Counted from the stretch's first letter, positions 12,411 to 24,651 are shown. The stretch is 64,000 bases of DNA from Pseudoneurospora amorphoporcata (GCA_033297205.1 MU859129.1:1-64000); one strand, 5' to 3'. Notes: generated from the sequence alone by a model not told the origin. Translations and numbers: made by a program.

Positions 12411-15400
12411 ATGCGGAACTTGCGCAACATCGGGCACGGCGCATACAAGCGTCGTGAACCCCTGCCCTCCATCTCGGCCTCCTGCTGGGACGTATCCCGC
12501 GATGAGATTATCCTTGCTCATGGCCCTACCCAAGACTTCCCCCGAGTCGAGCTGGTGAGGCTCGTGAAGGACTCTTCTGAACCTTCGAACCTGTAAGACA
12601 CTTACTTCACACACAAGACTTGATCACCATCATCATGTGTTCTTGTTTTTTACAGCTTGGATATGTAAGAATAAAAACTAAGACTCGGTATAATTTCTCT
12701 GTAGTGAATCCAAACCAGTAGCATCATGGGATGCCGCCCCCGTCCTCAGCCAGAATGGCTCAGAAGAGCCAGACACCATCAAAAGCCTGCACTACTTCCC
12801 CGACACCGTCACAGCATGCCTCATCATGGCCGGCGGTGACATCGTCACCGTTGTCGAGTCCGACGACGACTACGGCACACCCGGTGAAGCCCACGTCGAA
12901 ATAGTCGGCACCCTCTCCCCCTCCGTCTCCAGCGCCCGCTGGTCCCCGGACGAAGAACTCTTCGTCGTCTGCACCGGCGACGGCCAAGTCCTCTTCATGA
13001 GCCGCACCTTCGACGTCATCACCTCCGCCACCATGACCGACGACGACCTCAAGCTGTCCAAGCACGTCTCCGTCGGCTGGGGCAAGAAGGAAACCCAGTT
13101 CCAGGGCAGGGGCGCCAAAGCCAAGGCTTTGCGTGACCCTACCATTCCCGAGAAGGTTGATGAGGGCAGATTGAGCAAAAATGACGACGGAAAGAGATGC
13201 ACCATCAGCTGGCGCGGCGACGGCGCTTATGTGGCTGTTAACTTCTTCTCCCCGGGGAGCGGCAACAGGAGGGTCATCCGCGTGTACAACCGCGACGGAG
13301 AGCTAGACAGCGTCAGCGAGCCGGTCGATGGTTTGGAGGGGAGCCTCAGCTGGCGGCCTGAGGGGAACCTGATGGCTGGTATCCAGCGTTTCGCCGATGG
13401 TCATGTGGACGTTGCCTTCTTTGAGAGAAACGGGCTCAGACATGGACAGTTCACGCTCCAGATCCCGAAGGACCAGCCGGAGACTGCGGAGGACTTGGCG
13501 CTCGAGTGGAACGCGGACTCGACTGTCCTCGCTGTTGTCATGAGAGATAGGGTGCAGCTTTACATCATGGGTAATTATCACTGGTATTTGAAGCAGGAGA
13601 TACCTTGTGCCGAATACGCCCAGGTCGAGGGACGCTGGACGCTGCCTTGGTTCTCGTGGCATGCTGAGAAACCGCTTCTTTTCGCCGTTGCCGCTCCTGG
13701 TACGCAATCATTCATTACCTTCTATCAAACACCTTACTTGGTTCATAAGCTGACGTGACACACATTTACAGAAAGAGCCGTCTGGTTCGAATTCATCCTG
13801 TCCATCGCCCGCGGTCCCATGTGCGGTGGTATGGGCGATGTCGCAGTTATCGACGGACGCACCGTCAAGTTCACTCCCTTCCAGACAGCCAACGTTCCCC
13901 CTCCCATGGCCCTCTACGACGTCGAGGTGGACTACCCCGTAACCGACATTGCCTTTTCCAAGGACGGCTCGCAGATGGCCGTCTTGCACCAAAAGGGCAT
14001 GCACCTCTTTGCCCTTCAAAAGCAAGGGCCTGCTGGTCGTCGTGCTGCTCCGAAGTTGCTCAAGACCATCCCGCTTGACAACTTCGAGAACAAGTGTCAG
14101 CTACAAATCGCCTTCGCGGCTCCTTCCCAGGTTCAGGTTCTCTCGCTGGATGATTTCCAGCTGCAGATAACCGGCTGGGACTTTGACCAAGAGCTGATGC
14201 TGGGCGAAGTTGGCGTTGGTCTGCAGGCTGTCACTCTGACTTCTGCCGATGAAACTTCAGCTGAGGAAGGCACGGTCGTTCAGGATCGCCAGCGCAACAT
14301 CACCCGCATTTCCAGTGAGGGCAATGGCGAGACTGTTGTGCTGGGCAAGTTTCCTGCTCTCCTCCCATGGGCTACCTACACGACCTTTGAAGACCAGTTC
14401 ATCGCTTTTGGCTTGTCCCGGAATGGCCATCTCTACGCCAACTCTCGCCTGTTGGTCAAGAACTGCACATCCTTCGTCGTCACTGACAAGCATCTCATCT
14501 ACACGACCAGCAACCACTTTGTCAAGTTCATTCACTTGACGGCCAACGTCAATGAACTCGACGTGCCGCTGGATGATCCTGAGACCGATGAGCGTTGCAG
14601 AAGCATCGAGCGTGGAGGCCGTCTCGTCACGGCTATGCCTTCCAGGATGAGCATCGTGCTCCAAATGCCTCGCGGCAATCTCGAGACCATCTACCCCCGT
14701 GCCATGGTCCTGGCTGGCATCAGACAACTGGTCGAGCAAAAAGAGTATGGTGCTGCCTTTGCCACATGCCGCACCCAGCGTGTGGACATGAACCTTCTCT
14801 ATGACCACCGTCCCGAGCAATTCCTTGAGAACGTCGACCTCTTCCTTGACCAGGTCAAGAACGCAGCCGACATTGACTTGTTCCTGTCCACCCTCAAGGA
14901 GGAAGATGTCACACAAACTATGTACCGCAATACCAAGGCCGGCGTCGTCACAGCCACTACTCGGCAGCTGGCGGCCCTGACCACTGCTCCCAAGGCCAGC
15001 AAAATCAACACCATCTGCGACGCCGTCCTGCACAGCTTGAAGGCCAAGAAGAACGCCAACCTGCAAAACATCATCACCGCCCACGTCTGCAAGAACCCTC
15101 CCGCCCTCTCGGACGGTCTGCAGGTGGTGGCCTCCCTCATGGAAGAAGACGAAACCCTAGCCGAGCGTGCAGTCGAGCACATCTGCTTCCTGGTCGACAT
15201 CAACAAGCTCTACGACCATGCCCTCTCGCTCTACAACCTCGAGCTGACCCTGCTCGTCGCCCAACAATCGCAGCGCGATCCACGTGAATATCTCCCCTTC
15301 ATCCAGTCCCTGCACAAGATGAACCCTCTCCGCCGGCAATTCACCATCGACGACCACCTCTCGCATCAAGAGAAGGCCCTCGTCCACCTCCGGGCCATCG

Positions 15401-16623
15401 CCAACACTTACTCCGAGGAAGTCGAGTCCTACATCGTCAAGCACCAACTTTACCCCCCCGCCCTCGCCCTCTACCGCAACGAACCTGGTCCCCTCCGCAC
15501 CATCACCGCCCTCTACGCCTCCCATCTCCGCTCCCTCTCCAAATTCCGCGACGCCGGCCTAGCCTACGAGTCCCTAGGCGACTACCCTTCAGCAACAGAA
15601 TGCTACCTCAAAGCTGGCTCCTCCTCCTGGCGCGAATGCCTCTTCACCTCCTCCCTCGATCCTTCCTTGTCTTCCGACCAGCGTCAAGAAATCGCCTCCA
15701 CCCTGGCTGACGCCCTCCGCGAAGCCAAAGACTGGGCCGCCGTCGCCACCATCCAAGCCGAGCACCTCTCCTCTTTGGAGTCTGCTATTTCCGCTCTCTG
15801 CAAGGGGTACCTCTTCGCCGACGCCTTCCGCCTGATCTCCTTGCATTCCCGCCCGGAACTGCTTGAATCCCACCTCGACCCCGGCCTTCTCGACGCCTTT
15901 TCTTCTTCAACCGAGTTCCTCGCCGATTGCAAATCCCAGCTCAAAGCTCAAGTGCCCCGCATCTTGGAACTGCGCGTCAAAGCCGCTGAAGACCCACTTG
16001 CGTTCTATGAAGGCGAAAACCCCTTTGGCACTCGCACTGGCGCAGCTGGTGGTGATATCCCCGATGATATCTCCATCGCTGCCTCCTCGCGTGTGTCCAC
16101 GTCCGCATCTCTGTTTACGAGGTACACGGGCAAGGGGTCGCAAGTTACGGGTACCGTGGCGAGTAACGTGTCAAGGGCTACGAGCAAGAACCGCAAGCGC
16201 GAAGAGAAGAAGCGCGCTAGAGGAAGGAAGGGCACAGTCTACGAGGAAGAATACCTCGTCAATTCCGTGCGCCGTTTAGTTGAGCGTGTCGAAGGGTCTG
16301 CTAGACAAGAAGTGGAAAGGTTGGTCTGCGCGTTGGTCAGGAGGGGGATGTCAGAGAGGGCGAGGGCCGTAGAGGGGTTGATGAGTGAGGTTGTGGAGGG
16401 GTGTGAGAGGGCTGTTGGGGAGGTTTGGCCTCAGCAGCAGAATGGTGAGCAGCAGCAGCAGCAGCAAGAAGGTGGGGAACAGGAAGGACAATATGAGGGT
16501 GCCGACTGGAGACCGACCGGTGGTGATGCGGTTTTGGCGGATAGCATAGAGGCTATGAGGAGGGGTGTTGGAAAGCCGGTGGTGAAGAAGTTTGAGAGGT
16601 TGAGTTTGTTGGGTGGTCGTTAA
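12411..16623 (+). CDS. elp1: Elongator complex subunit Elp1 (Iki3)
   Basis: Scaffold subunit of the Elongator complex, which modifies wobble uridines in tRNA. Exons: 12411-12592, 12705-13699 and 13772-16623, giving 1342 residues, close to yeast Elp1 (about 1350). The first exon begins MRNLRNIG, as in the family. The N-terminal half contains WD-type propeller repeats (for example VSSARWSPDEELFVV and CTISWRGDGAYVAVNF), followed by a second propeller and a helical TPR-like C-terminal half. Near the C-terminus lies the conserved basic block RKREEKKRARGRKGTVYEEE, known in this family as the tRNA-binding/NLS region. The intron at 13700-13771 joins phase 1 to give PERAVWFEF. The first intron may hide a 9-base microexon (12656-12664). 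A Gln-rich insert near the end is probably unstructured. Identification is secure. Confidence 0.95.
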
Positions 16624-17914
16624 GACCGACTGGGAAAGGAGGTTGTGGTTGGAATGGAATGAAATGGAAAGAGGAAAATATGGAGCAAGAGACGAATGGA
16701 TGGTGAAGTGGGTATAAGAAAAAGACGAAAAGTAAAAGGGGGTAGAGTTGTTGTTGATGGAGGAAACGGTTGAAAAGTTGGAGTGGGAAAACTGAAAAGG
16801 AAAGATGTTGTGATTATTGTTGGATTAGATAAAGTAGGTAGGTTGTTTCAAGAGTACGAGAGTAAATAAAACAAAGAAGTGATAGATTATTAAAATTCCC
16901 TCTGTCTTTACACCCATACATATGTGACTTGAGGCATGTCCGATCGTGAGGGGGGAAACTTGTGAGTGACCATTACTAGTAGACTTCTTCAGGATTTGCA
17001 TCGAGTTTGTAAAGGAAACGCCTCAGAGAGACAGTAACCAAGTGGAGTTGATCATTCTAGAGAAGAAAGCACGGCTCTCAAGGCCTGGCGTGGCCGGGTT
17101 CATAGGTACCTACCTTGCCTTATACAGGATTTCTCGTGGCCAACCCAGCTTCTCCAATCCGTCGTTGACTCCCTTGATGGTCCGCGCGGAATTCGCTTCT
17201 TCCTTCTCCATTTCTGACTTGTTCCTTTGCTTCCTTCCTTGTATGATCTGGGTTGTAAATTCCATGGCAAGGAAGGTGCTGCCTGGAGGGACGGAGCCCG
17301 CCGGTCCCGACAGACTTCTCGATGAGTGACAAATGGATAAAGGTACTATACCCATGAAAATATGATGGGAAAAGCATCATATTGATCACTAAGGCCAGCC
17401 CATTGCCGCGAATCTAACTGATGCTATTCTAGAATTGCATTGTGTTTAATGTCCCCAGACATGCGGTTCGAGCCACAAATATCCGACTCAAAGACTGCGA
17501 ATTCAATCTCGGATTAGGGGTCTTCTTGATCATCTCTATAGAATCAACTACACAATACCCAGTTCGAAGCGTCTCCTATTTCCATCCTCGCCTCTCCGCA
17601 CACACAAAGATCGCCCTGGTCATACACTCATTTTCTCAGCCCATCTGTTTATGCCCGCCACTTTTTGATCTGACGCAAATGCATTTTGTATACCTTTTCG
17701 AACCATATACACTAAAAGTACACATTCACAAAGCCTGGAACTGCCCCTTTTTTTCGACCCGTTAGAGTCTTCCTTCCCATTATTCCTCTTCTTCTGCATT
17801 TATTTAGCACAAGCATTTCTCAGCTTTTGCACTTGATGCTTCCTAGGAAGGAACTCGTCAGTGGTCCAAGGACACTCCACATCCACACCCACACCTCCTA
17901 CTCATACTTCCCCC
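16624..17914. other. Convergent 3' spacer between ELP1 and MRPL40
   Basis: About 1.3 kb between two stop codons facing each other, so mainly 3' UTRs. An AATAAA at 16865-16870, about 240 bases after the ELP1 stop, is a candidate polyadenylation signal. No convincing ORF or RNA gene was seen. Confidence 0.5.
16865..16870 (+). terminator. Candidate poly(A) signal of ELP1
   Basis: A canonical AATAAA hexamer in an A-rich context about 240 bases downstream of the ELP1 stop. Fungal poly(A) signals are degenerate, so this is suggestive only. Confidence 0.35.
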
Positions 17915-19232
17915 TTAAGCCTTCGGTTGCTCAGGGGTCGTAGTCGCATCCTCCCCACCAATCGATAACTGCTCAACGGCCTTCTCGATCTGTGCCACCG
18001 CCTCCTCCTTCACCTTGGGCTGGGGCCCGGCCTGCTGTCCAAGCTTATTCCTCGCCACAACCTCGCCAATCTTGGCCAGCATCTCTTCCGTAAGGACCGG
18101 CTGGCCACGAGCGCGGCGCAGCTCGCGCTGCTTCCTGTTAAACTCCTGGACCGGGATGAGCATGGCCTTGGCGGCGTTCTTCTTGGCCTCCTTCTCCCGC
18201 TCCTCAGCCTCCTTCTGGGCAATGTACTCGGGCGTGTGACGGGTGCGGAAGATGGAGTACTTGTTGCGGAGTTCGTCGAGGACCTGGATGGGCGCGGGCG
18301 GGCGGAACAAGGTCGGGACGTACGTCTTCTCGTCCAGGTCGATGCGCAAAGTGTCGGCCGGCTGGTCCTCGTGACTGATGGGCTCCTGCCTGGGCCACGG
18401 GATGATGATGTTCTCTCCGGGCACGTAGCGGCGCATGCGGCGGGTGCGGGTCGGCCGGTCGTGCACGATGTCGCGCGGGCGCAGCTCGCGGATGATCACG
18501 TCCCGGTACTCGCCCGTCTCGGGGTCCTTGAGCGGGTGCACCAGACGCACGGATGAGACAGGCAGGCGGGCGAGAACGGGCTGGACGAGCTTGGCGTCGT
18601 CTGGCATGACATAAGCGGGTAAGGTCGTGTTTGTCTAGAGAAGGGGGGAAGAAGGGACACGATATGTGGTGAGCATTCAGACTCTACTGCTGGCGCGCGG
18701 CGGCGCATACAACGTGATATAACAAGGAAGAAGTGACATGGTGGTGGTGGTGGTGGACAAGGCTGCTCACTTTGAGTTTCTCTGCTTTGACCTCTACTGT
18801 CATGTTCCTGGTGCTGAGCTTCTCGATGATGCCGATAACGTCCTTGTGGTGGCCTTCGGTGACGACGACACGGTCGCCGGGGGCGATGCAGAGGAATTTG
18901 GGAGAACCGCACCAGGCAACACGGGCCTTCTTCTCCTCTTCCGACACCTTGTTCTGGAGAAGGACACGGGTGGCGGAGAGTGAGCCGTAGTAGGTTTGCG
19001 TTTCATGGTCGATCTCGCCGAGTTCGCGGCGGGGAGCGAGGGGACCCAACATCCAGTCCTCATTGCGAGCCTCGATGGCGGCCTTCCGTTGTCGCATGGC
19101 TGCGGCGAAGTGCGCGCCCTCGCTTCTGTTCGTCTGTCTCTGGGTGATGCGCTTCATGGAGGTCTTCTTGCGCTCGGCGCGGCGGGCGACCATGCCCTCG
19201 GCCATGCGCACACGCCGTAGCAGCTTGTCCAT
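17915..19232 (-). CDS. mrpl40: Mitochondrial large-subunit ribosomal protein uL24m (MRPL40/YmL40)
   Basis: Component of the mitochondrial 54S ribosomal subunit. Two exons, 19232-18771 and 18634-17915, give 393 residues. The 136-base intron starts gtgagc and ends ctctag, and joins in phase 0 to read AEKLK then TNTTLPAY. The KOW motif that binds rRNA lies around residues 115-145 (APGDRVVVTEG...IGIIEKL). A long charged C-terminal extension, typical of fungal L40, follows, with a Lys/Glu/Ala-rich coiled stretch and a Gln/Glu-rich tail. The N-terminus (MDKLLRRVRMAEGMVARRAERKK) is basic and could act as a mitochondrial presequence. The ATG directly abuts a long (CA)n tract on the coding strand. The bacterial homologue (L24) is much shorter. 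Confidence 0.9.
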
Positions 19233-19234
19233 GG

Positions 19235-19235
<1 letters not shown>

Positions 19236-19268
<33 letters not shown>
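19236..19268. repeat. (TG)16 microsatellite in the MRPL40 5' leader
   Basis: A pure TG/CA dinucleotide run of 33 bases. On the coding strand it reads (CA)n and ends three bases before the MRPL40 start codon, so it is almost certainly transcribed as part of the 5' UTR. Confidence 0.95.
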
Positions 19269-19272
<4 letters not shown>

Positions 19273-21761
19273 TGTTGTATTTTGTTGCCGGCGCCGGGGT
19301 ATGAGGAGGAGGAGGAGGACGAGGCCGGAGGAGATGGGCGGATGGGCGGAGCGCGGGGGAGTTGGGCGGTCGCGGGGTCCGGGGCAGGTTCGGGTCCGGG
19401 TGTCGTCGAAGGGTTCTTTTCCCTGAAAGTCCAAGTCCCGCGCGGCGCCGTTGAGGTCCGAGTCGCTTTCCACTTTGCGGCTTTGCGGTCCCGCCGAACG
19501 ATCAAAAAGTGTAGCGGGTCCGGCCGGTAGGCGGTACGACGGTACCTACCAGGGGCCAGGGTTTCCAGTCGTGGCACGCGTGCATGTTCCTGGCCCCGTT
19601 CGCTTTTGATTGACGGCTGTGTTTTCTCTGTGCCGCCAGCTGTTGTCGCTGACTTTACGGCTGGCAGATCTACCACTACAAGCGGAGAGGCTTATCGAAT
19701 TTATCGTTATCGTATAAAAGACAGGACCTCAAGTTGAATCCACAAGCAGCTTCAATGTTGAAGTTAAGTGGGTCCCGCATCCTCCAGATGGAAAACCCCA
19801 CCCTATCGACAATGGCCCATGGGGAGTGGCTGCCGCCCGTCATCTCCCAGCCCCGGACAATTTGGACAATCGACTGCAAGCCACCAGACATGCAGAGTGC
19901 CCGTGACGGGTAGGACTTGTAGCTATACTATGGTAGGACTTGGAATTTGGCATCAGAGTGATGGCGGGTGGCAGCGATTCGTTCTCCAGCCTCTCGTATC
20001 GCGGTTCGTCTCGTCATCCAAGTCAACAAGCTTATTAACTGTGTTGTATGACACGGCAACCGAGATATTCGCAATTCAACTGTTTTGGATGCGGCTGGGC
20101 ACCGACACTTTGCTGACCGCTCTCATCTCAGTCCAGCTGGGTCTGTGTTCTCTGTATCTTGATGTAGATGTATGAATCGACCGACAGTAGAGTGTATGTA
20201 GTGCATACCAACAAGATGTGATCCAGAACAAGTAGACTACTCCTCCTCACTCCGTCGGTCCGTCCCCTAGGTTCTTTCTCTCTCACGTGTCATGGGTGTG
20301 TTGCATGCTTCCGCCATGTTCGCTTCTTTCATTTGGACCCTGACAATGCCTGAGACAGCCCAGAGGTCACGAACCATAGCAAAAGCCCAACGGGCTCCTC
20401 GTACCAGCTAAATTGCCTAGAACTAGTGTAGAATCCCAAAAGAGGTCCACGGCGCACAGTGCCTGTTCTTTTTGGCCTTCAGTTCAGGGGTCAGTAGTCT
20501 GGAGATTAGCAGTTATCGCCGTATACTGGAGCCTCGCCTGCTTCGCTCGCAAAGCTTCCTTCACTACCTAATTAGAATCCGGGGGCCACGGCAGCAGCGC
20601 GTGCTTCCCCCTTTGATCGACAGCCAGCCGAGCAACGCAGCGTGTCGGGTGCCGGATGGATTGCTGCGGTATGGATGTGTCTGACGCGGGGCCATCAAAG
20701 TGGTAATTTGGCCAGTCCCCACCGTGCACTTTTGCGCTTGTCGTTAACCTAAAAGGAAAAAAAAGAGGAAAAAAAGGTCGAGAGTCGTGTCGGGAGATGG
20801 CCTTATTAGCCTTTCGCCATGAGTCCGGGGTAGCGAAATAGGGGAACTGGAACGAACATGACGGCGACGATTTCAACGTCGGTCCACTGGTAATATCGCC
20901 CAAATCACCTCTCTTCTCGCGTGCAAACAGCGAGAATCACGTACGGTGATACTGTAAAAGGGGAAGTGACATGATTAACTGTAGCCGGGGTCCGGTACGT
21001 ACCGTCTACTGAAGAATTCGGGCCACTCACATGGCGACGTCCAGAACGCTCCCACCTCCACACTCCCCCTTGTCTGGCCATTGCTCTTGGCTCGTCTCGC
21101 AACCCCCTGCCTGGCTCCTGTACAAGTGATGGGGTACCTTATTCCGACATGAAATGCAGTGTCCGGTCCACGTGTGTGCTGGATGAAAGTGTGCAAGAGT
21201 TCGTGGTGCTGCAAAAAGCCTGCAACTGCAATTGACTGGCTGTAACGGAAGTAGGCTGTAAAGACGAACAAGCGCCCTGGCCTGGGCTGCCTGCTCTGGC
21301 GTGGCATGGACACACACAAGTCCGGGGCTGCCCACTGCCTAGGTCGCTCACCACCCACTGCCCACTGCGCTCCCGTCTGACTGCCCTGGTTCGCTGGCTG
21401 AGGTTTCCACCCTCTTCCAACCTTGCCCGTGGGAGTCCTACCTGCACCTGGCACCCACACCTGGCTACCTGTACCTATCTGGTGGCCCCCCCGTCTCCGT
21501 TCCCCGTTTCCGTCTCCGTCACAACAACTCACAACTTTAACTTAGCACACCATCACCTCCAGCGGCACTACTACTTACCACCCGTCCTTCAACAACCACC
21601 CAACACCCCATCTCGATTTTTCTTCCCTTTTCCATTTTGCATCTTTTATCGACCAATTCCAGGGCCGCGTGATACCATCTCCGTCCTTTCCATACCCGTC
21701 GATAATAAACCACTATTCAACTTGATCTCTCCCCTATTCACACAACCACCAAACCGACATC
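19269..21761. promoter_or_regulatory. Divergent spacer between MRPL40 and RHO1
   Basis: About 2.5 kb that must hold both promoters. The last 300 bases before the RHO1 ATG are pyrimidine/CA-rich (21481-21760), typical of a fungal 5' leader. No supportable ORF was found; the open frames here are the upstream continuation of MRPL40 exon 1 or random. Confidence 0.4.
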
Positions 21762-22876
21762 ATGTCTGCTGAACTCCGCCGAAAGCTCGTCATCGTTGGC
21801 GATGGTGCCTGCGGCAAGACCTGTTTGTTGATGTATGTTCATTCCCCTTTTCTAACCTCCAGCGCGCGTCATCGTCACCGCCGCTGCTCCCCATCGCAAC
21901 CTTTTGCTAACCGAATCTCCAGCGTCTTCTCCAAGGGAACCTTCCCCGAGGTAAGTTGGGCACTTTTCGGGACTCAGACGGACATCCATCTACACATGTA
22001 CTGCCCTCGACCGTTTGATCGCTACACCGCCCGCCCCTATCGCCTGACGAAAACACGCATTTTCCTGCCAATTCCCGCGTCTCGCCTCTCCCGAACACGA
22101 TACATCTCCCCAGCCCGACAAAGTCATCAAACCATCAAATTCGGAACACCCGCCTTATCGCCGTCATATCCACATCCGAATAGGCGCTGCTCAGCCAGCT
22201 AACTCATCTGCGCCCAGGTCTACGTCCCTACCGTTTTCGAGAACTACGTCGCCGATGTCGAGGTTGATGGCAGACACGTTGAGCTCGCGCTATGGGATAC
22301 GGCTGGTCAGGAGGATTATGACCGTCTCCGCCCCTTGTCCTACCCCGACTCTCACGTCGTCTTGATCTGCTTCGCCATCGACTCTCCCGATTCGCTCGAC
22401 AACGTTTCCGAGAAGGTCAGTATCCCGCCTGCTCACCCGGCGCCCCCTGCTCTCTGACGCTTCAATTTGCTAACAATCAAAACAGTGGCACTCTGAGGTT
22501 CTCCACTTCTGCCGTGACGTCCCAATTATCCTCGTCGGCTGCAAGAAGGATTTGCGCCACGACCCGAAGACCATCGAGGAGCTCCGCAAGACCAGCCAGC
22601 AGCCCGTTTCCCCCGAAGAGGTACGTCAGGCTGAGACATGGACGTGGCTGATGATGCCTATTTCGTGCCTAGTCGCTTTCCCCGCTTGCTTGAAACACAT
22701 GCTAACGCGCTCATCAACAGGGTGAGGCTCTCCGCAAGAGGATCAACGCCCACAAGTACCTCGAATGCTCGGCCAAGACCAACGAGGGTGTTCGTGAGGT
22801 GTTCGAGAACGCGACAAGAGCTGCCCTTCTCAAGAAGACAAAGACGAAGAGGGGCCTCTGCAAGAGCTCAGTCTAA
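21762..22876 (+). CDS. rho1: Rho1-type small GTPase
   Basis: GTP-binding switch protein. Fungal Rho1 activates glucan synthase and the cell-wall-integrity kinase pathway. Exons: 21762-21832, 21923-21950, 22218-22415, 22486-22620 and 22721-22876, giving 195 residues. All junctions are GT-AG and keep frame. Motifs: P-loop GDGACGKTC, effector region FPEVYVPTVFENYVADVEVD, switch II WDTAGQEDYDRLRPLSY, base-recognition GCKKDL, and ECSAKT. The effector and switch regions match the Rho1/RhoA class and not Rho2, Rho3, Cdc42 or Rac. The short second exon (28 bases) carries VFSKGTFPE. The C-terminus is odd: a basic run (KKTKTKRG) is followed by LCKSSV and stop, so the only terminal Cys is five residues from the end instead of the CaaX four. 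I see no splice alternative that restores a CaaX box. Confidence 0.92.
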
Positions 22877-24310
22877 ACGAACCACGGCTCTGAAAGAGAC
22901 GCTTTTACTTTGACCGCAGCGAACAACATCATCTGCACCAAGCCCTCCCCGATAGCCTCGCAATATGTAATCAAGCAACGGCTCTCACAAAGCGAAAGAA
23001 ATCATCACCTTGGTTGATCATTCTCTGCCAATGTCGCCGTCAATGCTGCTACCGAGCGGATAATATTTGACAGAGAGAAGAAGAACGGGGTGGGGAGCGC
23101 AAATGGGGAGGGGCTGGGCATCTCGGGGATACTTATGGGCCTTACTACTCGATATTTAGGGAGGATAACTGGGTCTGGACTCCTTTCCACTATTTCTGTG
23201 TGTGTGGTTGGGTGGACGGGGTGCGTGGGTTGTGTTCATGTATACACAAATGACGGACACCTCAGGGCGGCAATGGGAAAGAGAGAAAGACGGAGAAAGG
23301 AGTTTTTGCGGTTCAATATTCTTGTTTCTTCTGGAATCACATGCCGCGTCCTCTTTCTCTCTTACCTATCTCTTTTTTATCTCTCTTTCTCTCTCACTGC
23401 CCGCATGCGTCTGTCTCTTTCTCTCTCTCTCTCTCTCTCACGTGTATCTCTCTGTGTCTACCTGTCTGTTATTAATCTCTAGTTTTATCGCGTTCTTGTT
23501 TATCTGTCTCCGTCTACTGCTGCTGCTGCATGGTTCAAATTGGGAATTTGAGATTGAATGTTACGTATTGTTTGGATGATATCGGCGTTGCCAAATGTCA
23601 CTGCCTTCCATAGACCGTTGACAACAGTTGCTGTTACCGATGATATATAAACCCATCCCATTATCGCCTGCTTCCTCTTGCCACCCTTAACACTTTGAAG
23701 GTCTCTTACCTTGCCCCGTTTTTTGTCTGGCCTTTCAGTCCGAATTTCACTGGTTGTCACTCTACTCCCTTTGACAGCCGGCGTGGAAAGAGGCCGCCAA
23801 CCCCAAGATTCAACGTGAAACAGTTAAGTGAATGAAGGACGTCATACCCATCAAGGGTGTACCTAGTTGCCGACCTATCGTCACTCGGCCAGAAATTGAA
23901 CTATACCTGGAAAGACACTGTCTTGAGAGCCCCTGGTGGGATGATAGTCCACTAGGTCTTGATACTTGCCTAGCTACGGGCATAAACAAATGGTATTTAT
24001 TAAAGCCGTCCAGTGCTGGTCAGTGTCACTCACTGGTACCGGTTGGTTACTTTCTGAAGTAAGTATATCAGTTCGCACTTCACGCTACCAATCTCCTTGC
24101 CGGTCGAGGGCAGAGATGATTCATCGCTGAACCTATCTAGGTTTATGCTACAGTATATATCCCAGTCAGCGGGAAGGTAAAGAAGCCTTTGCCTCCTCCA
24201 TCATTCCTCCCGGGATTTGCCTCTCTCTCTTCCGGACATCCAGACGATAAGACAAGAAGAGGCTGAGTGTGGCATGTCCCCCATGGCTTATAGGTAGGTC
24301 ATGACGCAGC
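22877..24310. other. Convergent 3' spacer after RHO1
   Basis: About 1.4 kb between the RHO1 stop and the stop of the minus-strand Cys-rich mini-gene. It contains a (CT)n run at about 23420-23439 and CT-rich flanks. No supportable gene was found. Confidence 0.45.
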
Positions 24311-24494
24311 TTAGTTGGGGCAAGACTATAGTAGGAAGAGTGAAATTAGTCGATTTATCGAGGGTGGATGGATAGAGATAGAGACATGTAGGGCACAGGA
24401 AGGGAGAGAGATATCTTACAGCACCGCAGGAACCGCAGGACTTGGAAGAGCCGTCAGAGGCGGCACCGCACTTGGGGCAGGTAGATCCGTGCAT
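24311..24494 (-). CDS. 29-residue Cys-rich, metallothionein-like peptide with one intron
   Basis: Two tiny exons: 24494-24420 (25 codons) and 24325-24311 (four codons plus TAA). The 94-base intron begins gtaaga, has an actaat branch-like site and ends ctatag. The joined peptide has five Cys among 29 residues, arranged as CPKC (residues 6-9), CGSC (20-23) and a last Cys at 27 in GASCPN, plus His2; the rest is Gly, Ser, Ala and Lys with no aromatic residue. Paired CxxC motifs in a very short peptide are the hallmark of metal-thiolate peptides. It is not the known 7-Cys Neurospora copper metallothionein. A TATAAATA box lies about 150 bases upstream. The intron has no in-frame stop, so unspliced RNA would encode 68 residues. 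The function is inferred from composition only. Confidence 0.65.
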
Positions 24495-24643
24495 TTTGAT
24501 TTCTGGGTTTGTGGTTGAAGAGTTGGAGGGTGGGTTGTTAAGAAGCTGCTGATGATATGATGATTCGAGATCGTTTGGGAAAAAGACTTTGAGGAAAGCG
24601 CAAATGAAAATTCCTATCGGGAGTGGAGAGCCAGAGTCTCGGG

Positions 24644-24651
24644 TATTTATA
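24644..24651 (-). promoter_or_regulatory. TATA box of the Cys-rich mini-gene
   Basis: On the minus strand this reads TATAAATA, about 150 bases upstream of the ATG at 24494. A strong TATA box at this spacing suits a highly inducible short gene. Confidence 0.55.
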
